Source: Succinivibrionaceae bacterium
GTDB lineage: Bacteria > Pseudomonadota > Gammaproteobacteria > Enterobacterales > Succinivibrionaceae
Length of the DNA: 64,000 bases
Assembly: GCA_019420905.1 (NCBI GenBank)
Contig: JAHZGH010000007.1
Location: forward strand, 62,610 to 126,609
Reading direction: 5' to 3'
Position 1 is the first letter of the stretch. The number at the start of each line of letters is the position of its first letter. The notes below the pieces were generated by a model. That model did no database searches and was not told the DNA's origin. It saw nothing but the letters and a program-made list of their open reading frames with translations. Shown one piece after another: positions 31,122-38,545 of the stretch. Made by a program: the position numbers and the translations under genes.

Positions 31122-31362
31122 CTTTAACTGCCTTAAGTGCAGGGGATAAATTTTTATTTATTTTAATAGAACTATTAGAAAGCTTTTTCTGCTCATTTTT
31201 AACTATCTTGAGCGCTGGTTTTAAATCTTTATTGATTTTATTAAAATCATTAAAAAGCTTTTTTTTATCAGCTCTAAACCCACCTAAAGCCATAGGCTTT
31301 CTAGGAGATAAGCAATTTGCAAACTCAGAAAAGCCACTGTAAAAACATGCTAAATATCCCAT
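31114..31362 (-). CDS. Small repeat-containing protein
   Basis: An 82-residue protein starting at the internal ATG, which has GAGGT upstream. It has a cysteine-containing N-terminus (MGYLACFYSGFSEFANCLSP), then two copies of a motif like K-INK-L-PALK-VK-E separated by about 24 residues. The same motif starts a third time earlier. No family recognised. It overlaps the DUF2335 gene, so the two probably work together. Confidence 0.6.
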   Translation of the reverse strand: MGYLACFYSGFSEFANCLSPRKPMALGGFRADKKKLFNDFNKINKDLKPALKIVKNEQKKLSNSSIKINKNLSPALKAVKDE

Positions 31363-31436
31363 AGTGACCTCAATAAAAAAATATATACATATATATGTAT
31401 ATATTTCAAAGTATAACAAATTTTAATTAAAATTAG

Positions 31437-32651
31437 CTAACTTTCATTATTAGTAACAATTTTATAAGCCTCAAGTTCAAAATCTTTCCATTCCACAACG
31501 CCTTTAATAACTGCTTTTTTTAGTGCTGAAATATAAGCATCCATATATGCCGTATCAATATCTCCATTTTCTAAAACTGGTAAAAACAAGCTATCTTGCA
31601 GCATTTTGCTCCAATTACACATATTGTTGTAATTATATTTTTTCTTAAGATAGAACATTGTTCCTGTCAGATATAACAGGCAATTTGACGATAAAGAGCT
31701 CAATGTGCTTAATGAAAAAACATGAGCATGGGTTGCCATCTTGTAGGCAAAATCCCTATACCAGGCTAAGCCGAACATATCAACTGTAATAGTCTCAGGC
31801 TTAAATATTCTTGCTGGGACATCCGTCATGCCTACAATACCTTGGTTTTCCAAGCCTGAATTTATATAAAAATATCCTTTTCCATTAACATGACTGCGTT
31901 GTATATCAAAATTACCAGTTTGAGCCTTGGCAAATACTTCATCAAATTTGAAGGCTTTAAATTTGTGTTTACCCCCCCCCATTAAAGATTTTCTTTCATT
32001 ATCAGTAAGTTGATAATCATTTAAACCGCTTGCAAGCAGATAAGCCTCAAGTTCGCGCACACGCTCAGCCTCAAGTTCGCGCACACGCTCAGCCTCAAGT
32101 TCGCGCACATATTGCTCCATATAATCAAAAGCTATACCATCTTCTATAATAGGAAGAAATATTTCTAATTTTTTATATTTATCTATTCCGGGCTTGTAAG
32201 TATAAGAAAATTTTTTTATAGCTCTCTTTATGACTGCTACAAAATAAAGAGCGTTTAAAGGTCCTAAAAAAGAAGCTCTCGCAGTTATTACTTGACTTGC
32301 ACCAAAATCTTGTTCTTGGTATGAAACTGCTGGAAGAGTTACTCCTAATACGATAGCGTTTCCTTTTTCGTATGGTTCCTCGTTATATAACAAATAATTT
32401 TTATCAACATATCTTTTCACCATATTGTTATTTTGTGACTGAACAACATATGGTATACCTCCTTGTATTGTAGGGATAAGTTCTTGGCGTTTAGCCTGTT
32501 TAACTCCTTTAAATACAAAAAGATCTCCTAACTTCACTTTCTCAAATCTTCCCCCGTTTTTCTTGAAGTTTTCCTCAAGCTCTATCAAACGGGGGCTTAC
32601 ATTTTTCCCAGAGAATTTTCCTCTTGTTGGATTATTTGGCTTACTTTCCAA
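31437..32651 (-). CDS. Restriction-modification specificity subunit (BcgI B / HsdS-like)
   Basis: A 404-residue specificity protein with two target-recognition domains. The first spans about 35-175 (VKLGDLFVFKG). A central helix at 182-203 is built from VRELEAER repeats. The second spans about 228-390 (FKAFKFDEVFAKAQTGNFD). Two variable-sequence features stand out: a G9 tract at codons 225-227 and a 24-bp repeat in the central helix. The start codon is uncertain: TTG at 32651 lies within the upstream gene, and a later TTG near residue 22 is possible. The protein directs the partner nuclease/methylase to its site. Confidence 0.85.
   Translation of the reverse strand: MESKPNNPTRGKFSGKNVSPRLIELEENFKKNGGRFEKVKLGDLFVFKGVKQAKRQELIPTIQGGIPYVVQSQNNNMVKRYVDKNYLLYNEEPYEKGNAIVLGVTLPAVSYQEQDFGASQVITARASFLGPLNALYFVAVIKRAIKKFSYTYKPGIDKYKKLEIFLPIIEDGIAFDYMEQYVRELEAERVRELEAERVRELEAYLLASGLNDYQLTDNERKSLMGGGKHKFKAFKFDEVFAKAQTGNFDIQRSHVNGKGYFYINSGLENQGIVGMTDVPARIFKPETITVDMFGLAWYRDFAYKMATHAHVFSLSTLSSLSSNCLLYLTGTMFYLKKKYNYNNMCNWSKMLQDSLFLPVLENGDIDTAYMDAYISALKKAVIKGVVEWKDFELEAYKIVTNNES
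31972..31980 (-). repeat. G9 homopolymer in the specificity gene
   Basis: Nine C on the plus strand (nine G in the coding strand) encode MGGGK between the two recognition halves. Loss or gain of one base would truncate the protein after the first half. Confidence 0.9.
32045..32109 (-). repeat. 24-bp in-frame tandem repeat in the specificity gene
   Basis: Two perfect 24-base units (32045-32068, 32069-32092) and 17 bases of a third. They encode VRELEAER repeats in the helix that spaces the two recognition domains. Confidence 0.9.
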
Positions 32652-34609
32652 GCTAGATAATCCTTAACTGTGCTCTTAAAATCTTCAAGCTTAGGTGTTA
32701 TATCAATTTTCTTATGCTGGGCAAAAGTCCAATCATTACCTTCAAGACTAATTGTGTCTTTTATGACTAGGCCATTCTGTTCATTGTAGTAATCAGTTGT
32801 CTTTTTCTTCCCAAGAATAATAGCGACTATTTCCTGATATCGTTCTTTTGCATGATCTACATCCTGCAAATTCACTTCCTCAGAAGACTTGCGCCGATTC
32901 TGTCTTAAATAACCGTCACTTGAAAAATCAATAAAGGTAACTAAACTTTCAGGATCATGAGGTTGATTAACCTTAAACAGATAAATAGCGGTTTGAACGC
33001 TGGAACGGCCCTTGAAGATGTCAGCCATATGAATACTGGCAACCAAGGTGTTATGCTTCAAAATATCTTTTGTATACGGCAAGACATTACCAGAGCCGGC
33101 ATTTTCTTGAATTAAGACACATCCGTATCCTAGCGTCATCTTCTTTAAGGCTCTTTCTACAAAGTTAAATCCCTTCCCGTCAGCACTGTAGGGAGGATTT
33201 AAGAGAAAGACATTGGCACGAAAATCTTCATCACTGTATTCAAAGCTGTCGCCTTGTATCACATGAGCTGAACCGTCACCGGTCAAAATCATATTTATAA
33301 CAGCCAGAATATAAATATTTCCTAAAACCTCTATTCCTAACAGCTGATTTTCCTTTATGTTGCGGATCTTAGCTTCACGGGCTTCCTGCGTTGGTATCTT
33401 GCGCTTAACATCATCAATCATCTGCTCCATGGCGGCAATTAAAAAGCCGCCTGAGCCCATGGCCGTATCCCACACAAAAGAATTCATATCGGTGCGTGCC
33501 AACTTTGCCATTAAAGTTGTTACATAACGCGGAGTAAGCACCACGTCATTTTTCTTATCGTTATCAAGCTCCAGCCAATCCTTAAGAGAGTTTAAGATTA
33601 TTCCGGTAAAATCTACATTAAGACGAAGTTTTAAAATCGGTACTATTCCTTCTGAAATATCCCTAAAAATTTTCTTAATTTTGCTTTCACCGTTAACGGG
33701 ACGCCACAATATCTTATTTGTGAAAACCCCAGACAGCAGCCTTATGATCATTTCAACTTTTTCTGCCGGGCTGCGCTTAGCATTTAAAAAGACCTTAATG
33801 CGCCTTAATATCACACTGCCGTCGTTGTCATCTTCATTGAAGTTGCCTTTCAAATCAGCTGCCGTTAAATCAGCGCTGTCTTTGATAGGAAGTCCGGCCA
33901 TAATCAAGCCTGAGAAAAGATACAGCTTATCATTGGTACCAAGCTTTGTTTTTAAGTCGTCATCATCATAAATACTCTGATGAATGCACTTAATCTTGGT
34001 CTCAATCTGAGCATGTTTAGATCTCTTTAAAGCTTCACGCTGATCTTCTGTAAGATGAGTGTTATCAAGTTCTTCGAGAAGCTTATTAAGGTTACTTTGC
34101 CTAAGACATGATAGATCTGAATACTGTTTTAACTGAATCGGCTCTCTGGCATTATCTTCTGAAATGTAGAAGAGAGCAGCTTCATATTTTATTTCCCCTG
34201 CATCTTCATATCCGTTAAGGCCTACGGCTAAGGCCTCATGATAAGTTCCCTCATCTAAGATTGCATTTACATAATGCACTGCACCATTAACTGCAAAATC
34301 GGTAATAGCTGTTCTTTGTCCCTTAGGGCCTTCAAGCTCAATTTTCCCGCTCTTATCAAGCTTAATCAGCTTGCCCTTGGTTCCTTTGGCTTCCAGCATC
34401 ACAGGCAGGCATCTATTATTGGAAGATCTTAAAAAGACCTGGATATCAGGATAATTGCGACCGGTTCCGCCTGACTTACTTTCAGCTTGAAAAAGCGCTT
34501 TGTCAATCGCTGAATTTATACTGTCTGTTTTGCAAAAGTATGTAACATCATTTTGTTTTAGTTCTTCCTTAAAATGATCTTCCACCTTTTCTTCTATACT
34601 TTTTGCCAT
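32597..34609 (-). CDS. Fused nuclease-methyltransferase (BcgI A-like, type IIB)
   Basis: A 670-residue protein. The N-terminal nuclease has the PD-(D/E)xK pattern: YPDIQVFL (D55) and PVMLEAKG (E73-x-K75). A helical region follows, then an N6-adenine methylase with DTAMGSGGFL (motif I, about 381-390) and NPPY (about 471-474), and a final helical domain. This single-chain cleavage-plus-methylation layout with a separate specificity subunit resembles BcgI, which cuts on both sides of its site. There is no separate HsdR gene. It overlaps the specificity gene. Confidence 0.88.
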   Translation of the reverse strand: MAKSIEEKVEDHFKEELKQNDVTYFCKTDSINSAIDKALFQAESKSGGTGRNYPDIQVFLRSSNNRCLPVMLEAKGTKGKLIKLDKSGKIELEGPKGQRTAITDFAVNGAVHYVNAILDEGTYHEALAVGLNGYEDAGEIKYEAALFYISEDNAREPIQLKQYSDLSCLRQSNLNKLLEELDNTHLTEDQREALKRSKHAQIETKIKCIHQSIYDDDDLKTKLGTNDKLYLFSGLIMAGLPIKDSADLTAADLKGNFNEDDNDGSVILRRIKVFLNAKRSPAEKVEMIIRLLSGVFTNKILWRPVNGESKIKKIFRDISEGIVPILKLRLNVDFTGIILNSLKDWLELDNDKKNDVVLTPRYVTTLMAKLARTDMNSFVWDTAMGSGGFLIAAMEQMIDDVKRKIPTQEAREAKIRNIKENQLLGIEVLGNIYILAVINMILTGDGSAHVIQGDSFEYSDEDFRANVFLLNPPYSADGKGFNFVERALKKMTLGYGCVLIQENAGSGNVLPYTKDILKHNTLVASIHMADIFKGRSSVQTAIYLFKVNQPHDPESLVTFIDFSSDGYLRQNRRKSSEEVNLQDVDHAKERYQEIVAIILGKKKTTDYYNEQNGLVIKDTISLEGNDWTFAQHKKIDITPKLEDFKSTVKDYLAWKVSQIIQQEENSLGKM

Positions 34610-34723
34610 AATTTATTTCTTGAATTTATATGAATAAAACTAAAAATGTTCTAATAATAGAGTAAATATTCTAATAAATAGCAGACAAATATCTCAATTT
34701 GCCTGCTATGTTTTTATAAAAAT

Positions 34724-35401
34724 TTACAGCTTATTAAAAATAGAGTCTTTAACTAAACTTCTTGTAACTAACATTCCTTCTGCAGCGAGCATTAGAACTC
34801 TTGATTGTTCTCGCATATCAGAAGCTGTTTGCATCATTTCTTTTCTATGCTTAGAAATCCAATCGAGATATTCATAGATATGTTTAGCTGTCGCTTTAGG
34901 AATTGCTATCTCATCATCTTTAAGCATCTTCGCGCTGGGAGCTTCATTACTTACAGTATCAGCTTCTTCTTGCTTAACGCGCTCTTTTAACTGAGCACAA
35001 GCAATAGCATAGCCTTGCTTGACTGCTTTGTCTTTAATAAGTGCTATTTCATCAGGTGTATAAGTTTGAGATTGCTGAGCTAACATCTGACGCATTTCAT
35101 AGAACGCTTTTACCAGAGCAATTTTAAATTTTACGACTTTTGGTGTATTGGTCATGAAGGTAATTAACAGTGTGGTTTGCTGCTCATTTAAAAAAGCAAT
35201 CTCGCGATTTTGAACACCGCCGGCAGTTTCAAAGGGTCGGATTTGAAATCCGACCCTTTGGTCGACAGAGCTTAAATCATCTTCATGACGTCTTATCAAT
35301 TTAATAACAGAGTCGTGAGGCCGTTCTAACGATTCAGCAATAATTAAAGATGTGGTCAGAGGAAGGCCGTTCTTAGATAAGAAAACTAAAGAATTAGACA
35401 T
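34724..35401 (-). CDS. Rha-family phage regulatory protein
   Basis: A 225-residue protein. The Rha domain (about 5-105) has LTTSLIIAESLERPHDSVIKLIRRHEDD, FQIRPFE, NREIAFLNEQQTTLLITFM and KFKIALVKAFYEM. A helical C-terminal extension follows. Rha proteins block lytic growth in some hosts and are regulated in lambdoid phages. The upstream 260 bases are unusually structured. Confidence 0.87.
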   Translation of the reverse strand: MSNSLVFLSKNGLPLTTSLIIAESLERPHDSVIKLIRRHEDDLSSVDQRVGFQIRPFETAGGVQNREIAFLNEQQTTLLITFMTNTPKVVKFKIALVKAFYEMRQMLAQQSQTYTPDEIALIKDKAVKQGYAIACAQLKERVKQEEADTVSNEAPSAKMLKDDEIAIPKATAKHIYEYLDWISKHRKEMMQTASDMREQSRVLMLAAEGMLVTRSLVKDSIFNKL

Positions 35402-35664
35402 GATGAATGTCTCCTACTAGCTATATGAATTTTGCCTTATTTTTGAGATAGGGCGCCAAGAGCTCAAAACTGCAGCTAGTAGAATGCAGCGGACGTATTT
35501 CCCTTGCGGGTTTTGTATTAGTCACACTCTCGGCATATAGATACACTAAGCCCTAAAGCTTATATGTAATTCTGCGGAGATTGTACGAATTGTCGCACGT
35601 ATTACGCTACTAGCTATGTTATTTTGGTGTTTTGAGCACCTATTTTTAAAATAACGCTCAAAGA
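35402..35664 (-). ncRNA. Structured, relatively GC-rich leader or small RNA upstream of rha
   Basis: No ORF, yet GC is above the local average. The 11-mer CTACTAGCTAT occurs at 35414-35424 and 35607-35617, with an inverted AGCTAGTAG at 35474-35482. On the minus strand a GGTG/CACC hairpin and a CTGCA/TGCAG hairpin can form. It lies between the Q-like/93-residue genes and rha. It may be a regulatory leader, a small RNA or an anti-termination element. The call is tentative. Confidence 0.35.
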
Positions 35665-35946
35665 TTAATAAATCAAGCATTTTAAAAGATCTTCCTGAAC
35701 TTTATCGATAAAACGCTCATAACGCGCACGATCTTTTTCTCTATCTTGATAGAACTGCAGCGTTTTAGCTTCTTTTGAGCTATCCAGCAAATCGCGGCCT
35801 AACATCCAATTACAAGCTACTGCTGGATCTACGTGAGCGCGCTTGTAATGCCTGCAAAGCCTTCTTAACTTTGAATAACTGACTTTACGCTCTAGCGCAA
35901 AAGAAGATAGATTGTATTTTTTATTTTCAAACATGAAGCTCTTCAT
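35665..35946 (-). CDS. Small basic phage protein, unknown
   Basis: A 93-residue basic protein: YNLSSFALERKVSYSKLRRLCRHYKRAHVDPAVACNWMLG, then a coiled C-terminus. The first 45 residues look like a degenerate helix-turn-helix (SYSKLRRLCRHY). It overlaps the Q-like gene by 20 bases and is probably co-expressed with it. No family recognised. Confidence 0.6.
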   Translation of the reverse strand: MKSFMFENKKYNLSSFALERKVSYSKLRRLCRHYKRAHVDPAVACNWMLGRDLLDSSKEAKTLQFYQDREKDRARYERFIDKVQEDLLKCLIY

Positions 35947-36304
35947 ACAATCTCCTTGAAGCTGTTTCTACAAGACTATCGATAAGACTTTCACGCATAT
36001 AACGCGCTCTTTTATCTTCGACTAACTTACGAAAGATCTTTAAAATTTCATCTGAATCTAAATCTTGGATATACCGAAGCTCTAAAACTTTAAACAACAC
36101 CTCATTTTGCTTTTTTAAGCGTCCACAAACGCTATTGATAAACATTGCTGTTTCATCATCGATGAAATGGGGAGGATCACTGCGACCTTTAGCCCAGCCC
36201 TGAACTTTTGCGGCAGTTCTTTCCCACCTACCCCAATCTTCAAGGAGAAGAATAAAATTTCTGTCATATTTAGAAGCAAAAGTTTTAAGAGTTGCTGTAG
36301 TCAT
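35927..36304 (-). CDS. Putative late antiterminator, Q-like
   Basis: A 125-residue protein. The early LLEDWGRWERTAA motif and the later VLELRYIQDLDSDEILKIFR, a sigma-4-like helical pattern, resemble the phage antitermination Q group. Its position at the end of the early genes, before the lysis region, is where Q is expected. The terminator at 29148-29184 upstream of the holin gives it a plausible target. Family identification is by motif only. Confidence 0.5.
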   Translation of the reverse strand: MTTATLKTFASKYDRNFILLLEDWGRWERTAAKVQGWAKGRSDPPHFIDDETAMFINSVCGRLKKQNEVLFKVLELRYIQDLDSDEILKIFRKLVEDKRARYMRESLIDSLVETASRRLYEELHV

Positions 36305-36329
36305 GAATAAGCCTTAAAGCTTAAAAAAA

Positions 36330-36494
36330 TCAAATATAAAAATCTTCGTCAACTTCTTGTTTAACAAATCCGCATTTAAAGAAAATCCAATGCAGAAATA
36401 GAAAGGGCAGACAAATAACGCCGAACATAACAGCTTCTAAAAGAACAAAAGTAATGAAGCAGCCAAATAATATTTTTAAAATCCAAGTTGTCAT
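36330..36494 (-). CDS. 54-residue small membrane protein
   Basis: A short ORF with an AGGAG ribosome site. MTTWILKILFGCFITFVLLE, then a second hydrophobic segment and an acidic tail QEVDEDFY. Two membrane helices. Unknown role; it is one of several tiny membrane genes in the prophage early region. Confidence 0.65.
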   Translation of the reverse strand: MTTWILKILFGCFITFVLLEAVMFGVICLPFLFLHWIFFKCGFVKQEVDEDFYI

Positions 36495-36526
36495 TTTTTC
36501 TCCTTATTTTTTTCTTATTTAATTTT

Positions 36527-36622
36527 TTACCGATGCAACCAAATCAAAAATATTGTTAAAAACAAAGCTGAACCAAAACCAGAAAAAATTTTTAAATCTA
36601 CAATAGCTTGATAAAAATCCAT
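36527..36622 (-). CDS. 31-residue membrane peptide
   Basis: MDFYQAIVDLKIFSGFGSAL followed by LTIFLIWLHR. It starts 7 bases after the dUTPase stop, so translation is probably coupled. A single helix. Tentative. Confidence 0.45.
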   Translation of the reverse strand: MDFYQAIVDLKIFSGFGSALFLTIFLIWLHR

Positions 36623-36628
36623 CTCTTA

Positions 36629-37042
36629 TTACACTCCTGAGCTTCCATATCCTTGACAGCCTCTTTGCGATTTGTGCGCAAGCACACTCCCATCTTTTAA
36701 GCTCAAATTTGCCAACGGCAAGACAACTAGTTGAGCTATTCTTGAACCTTTATTGAAAGCTCTTTGTCCAGAAAGTACAGACATTGCAACTTTGATGTGT
36801 CCTGTATATCCAGCGTCAATAACTCCAGTCGCAACTATCACACCTGAAGCACTAAGACCTGAACGAGGCAAAACAAGTCCCACATAGCCATGAGGAATTA
36901 AAATTCTTACGCAAGTATCAACTACAGTAACTTTACCTGCATTCAGCTCAATATCATTAGCACAAGATAAGTCATATCCTGCGTCATCGTCATGAGCGCG
37001 TACTGGAACATAGCCACCATTATTTTCAAAAATTAAATTCAT
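36629..37042 (-). CDS. dut: dUTP pyrophosphatase
   Basis: A 137-residue trimeric dUTPase with all five motifs: DDAGYDLS, PRSGLSASG, GVIDAGYTGHIKV, GSRIAQLVV and a glycine-rich GCQGYGSSG end. It hydrolyses dUTP to dUMP and keeps uracil out of phage DNA. It lies in the early operon with RusA and the replication genes. Normal length. Confidence 0.93.
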   Translation of the reverse strand: MNLIFENNGGYVPVRAHDDDAGYDLSCANDIELNAGKVTVVDTCVRILIPHGYVGLVLPRSGLSASGVIVATGVIDAGYTGHIKVAMSVLSGQRAFNKGSRIAQLVVLPLANLSLKDGSVLAHKSQRGCQGYGSSGV

Positions 37043-37050
37043 AGTCTCTT

Positions 37051-37431
37051 TTACTCTCGATTAACAGTCTTTTTTACTAAGCAAGCAGCTATTTCAGCAA
37101 TACTCTCGACAGTTAAAACAATACCTGTATGTTTTGAAAAAGACTTTATTTTGTTCCATGTATTGGCATCTCTAAGGCGTATTAAAAAATCATGGCCTTT
37201 CATAGTCAAACGAGCATCATTGCAAATGAAGCCTGCATCGATGCATAGCTCAAGATGGCCTAGAACTAATTTTCTATACTTTTTAGCGTTTTCTAAATCT
37301 AAGTGAGCTATTTCCTGGGGAGTTAAATTATCTTCGTCATAATCTGCACCGGATTTTTCTATAAATTTTTCTAATCTGTCTTGCTCGCAGGCTTCCAAGA
37401 CTTCCCTTATCAAATTCCAATTCCTTACCAT
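37051..37431 (-). CDS. DUF2513 protein
   Basis: A 126-residue protein fitting DUF2513: NWNLIREVLEACEQD, then YRKLVLGHLELCIDAGFICND, LTMKGHDFLIRLRDANTWNKIK and a C-terminal VESIAEIAACLVKKT. The predicted fold is winged-helix-like, but the function is not known. It overlaps RusA by 7 bases. A weaker relative is in the tail operon at 10956. Confidence 0.8.
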   Translation of the reverse strand: MVRNWNLIREVLEACEQDRLEKFIEKSGADYDEDNLTPQEIAHLDLENAKKYRKLVLGHLELCIDAGFICNDARLTMKGHDFLIRLRDANTWNKIKSFSKHTGIVLTVESIAEIAACLVKKTVNRE

Positions 37432-37799
37432 TTTGTGTTAATCTCCCAGATTTTAGCAATTAGCGATGCAGGCTTTTCAGCTTGAGCGCGCTCAATACTT
37501 AAGCTATCTATTTGACTATCGTCTTCAAAAACTTTTGCATGAGTACAAGCATCAAAAAAACCTTTGAGAAGATTGTCTAAATCTCTTTTGCGTTTATCAG
37601 CAAAGTGTACAGTAATTGAAACAGCAATGCGGCCTTTTAGTGTTTCTAATCTGCGCTGTGTTTTAAGCTGCAGCACTGCAAGATAAAACCAGTTCCGATA
37701 ACGCTTAGAGTTAATGAGCGCTTTGCTATTTCTAGCTCTAATTAGTCTTTGATTAGCACTTACTGGAACTTCTATTTCAAAAACTTGAATTTCTCGCAT
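37425..37799 (-). CDS. rusA: RusA-like Holliday-junction resolvase
   Basis: A 124-residue RusA family endonuclease with the acidic cluster in DKRKRDLDNLLKGFFDACTHAKVFEDDSQIDSLS, matching the catalytic aspartates, and basic N-terminal half for DNA binding. It resolves branched recombination and replication intermediates. It abuts the replication gene upstream. Confidence 0.88.
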   Translation of the reverse strand: MREIQVFEIEVPVSANQRLIRARNSKALINSKRYRNWFYLAVLQLKTQRRLETLKGRIAVSITVHFADKRKRDLDNLLKGFFDACTHAKVFEDDSQIDSLSIERAQAEKPASLIAKIWEINTKW

Positions 37800-38540
37800 T
37801 TAAGCAATTCCTTTTAGTTTTTTTTCGTAATTAGGCTTCATCGCTGAGCTCATTTGTTTTAAAAGCGTTTCTAGCTGAGAAATGTTCGCTTGTTTTTCTT
37901 CTACAGTGCAGTGCACTTGCTGAGTTTTTGGATTTGGCAACGCCTTGGATTTTGCTGGATCAAACGCTTGATAACTCAAAGTGACTTGATGCGGGTCATA
38001 TAATTGCCGTAAAATAGGTCTGCATTCTTCAAGAGTTTCCAGCATTCTCACTGTCGGTCTCTTGTTGTGATACATACCAATGATTAGGCAGTCATCAATT
38101 GTGTTGTTGTGTTTGATGGCTGCTTTATATTCATCAATAAAAACTTTTCTTGACTGATTCTCATAAAACTCAGGCCAATCGCAATAAGCATTCAAATTAC
38201 CATACACGGTTTTAAAAGCTTGAACCGCGCGCCAATCCGTACTCACGTAGTCATAAGCTCTATCAAGCTTGCTATCAAGGCGTGACAGCCAAGCGAGAGC
38301 TTTAAGTTCAAAACTTTGACCTTGAGTCTTTTCTAAGATGTCAAAAACATCGGCCACTACGGGTGCAAATCGGCCTTTACGAGAGTAGAGCTTTAAAGCA
38401 GTATGAATCTCTTCAAGAGAAAATTCTTTCAAATCATCAAAGACGTCTAATATCAAAACATTATCTAAAGGCTGAGCATTAAATTTGCGTCTGTAGAACT
38501 GCCAAAGATTTACGAAATTTGTTAAGTCTGTTTTTTCCAT
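37800..38540 (-). CDS. Replication accessory protein (DUF6475/helicase-loader-like)
   Basis: A 246-residue protein. The N-terminal third (LWQFYRRKFNAQPL..., EEIHTALKLYSRKGRFAPVVADVFDIL) resembles phage proteins that load or recruit the host helicase. The middle AVQAFKTVYGNLNAYCDWPEFYENQSRKVFIDEYKAAI is the part that most recalls DUF6475. It follows the iteron-bearing initiator gene, in the position of lambda P. The call rests on pattern and position. Confidence 0.6.
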   Translation of the reverse strand: MEKTDLTNFVNLWQFYRRKFNAQPLDNVLILDVFDDLKEFSLEEIHTALKLYSRKGRFAPVVADVFDILEKTQGQSFELKALAWLSRLDSKLDRAYDYVSTDWRAVQAFKTVYGNLNAYCDWPEFYENQSRKVFIDEYKAAIKHNNTIDDCLIIGMYHNKRPTVRMLETLEECRPILRQLYDPHQVTLSYQAFDPAKSKALPNPKTQQVHCTVEEKQANISQLETLLKQMSSAMKPNYEKKLKGIA

Positions 38541-38545
38541 TTTTA

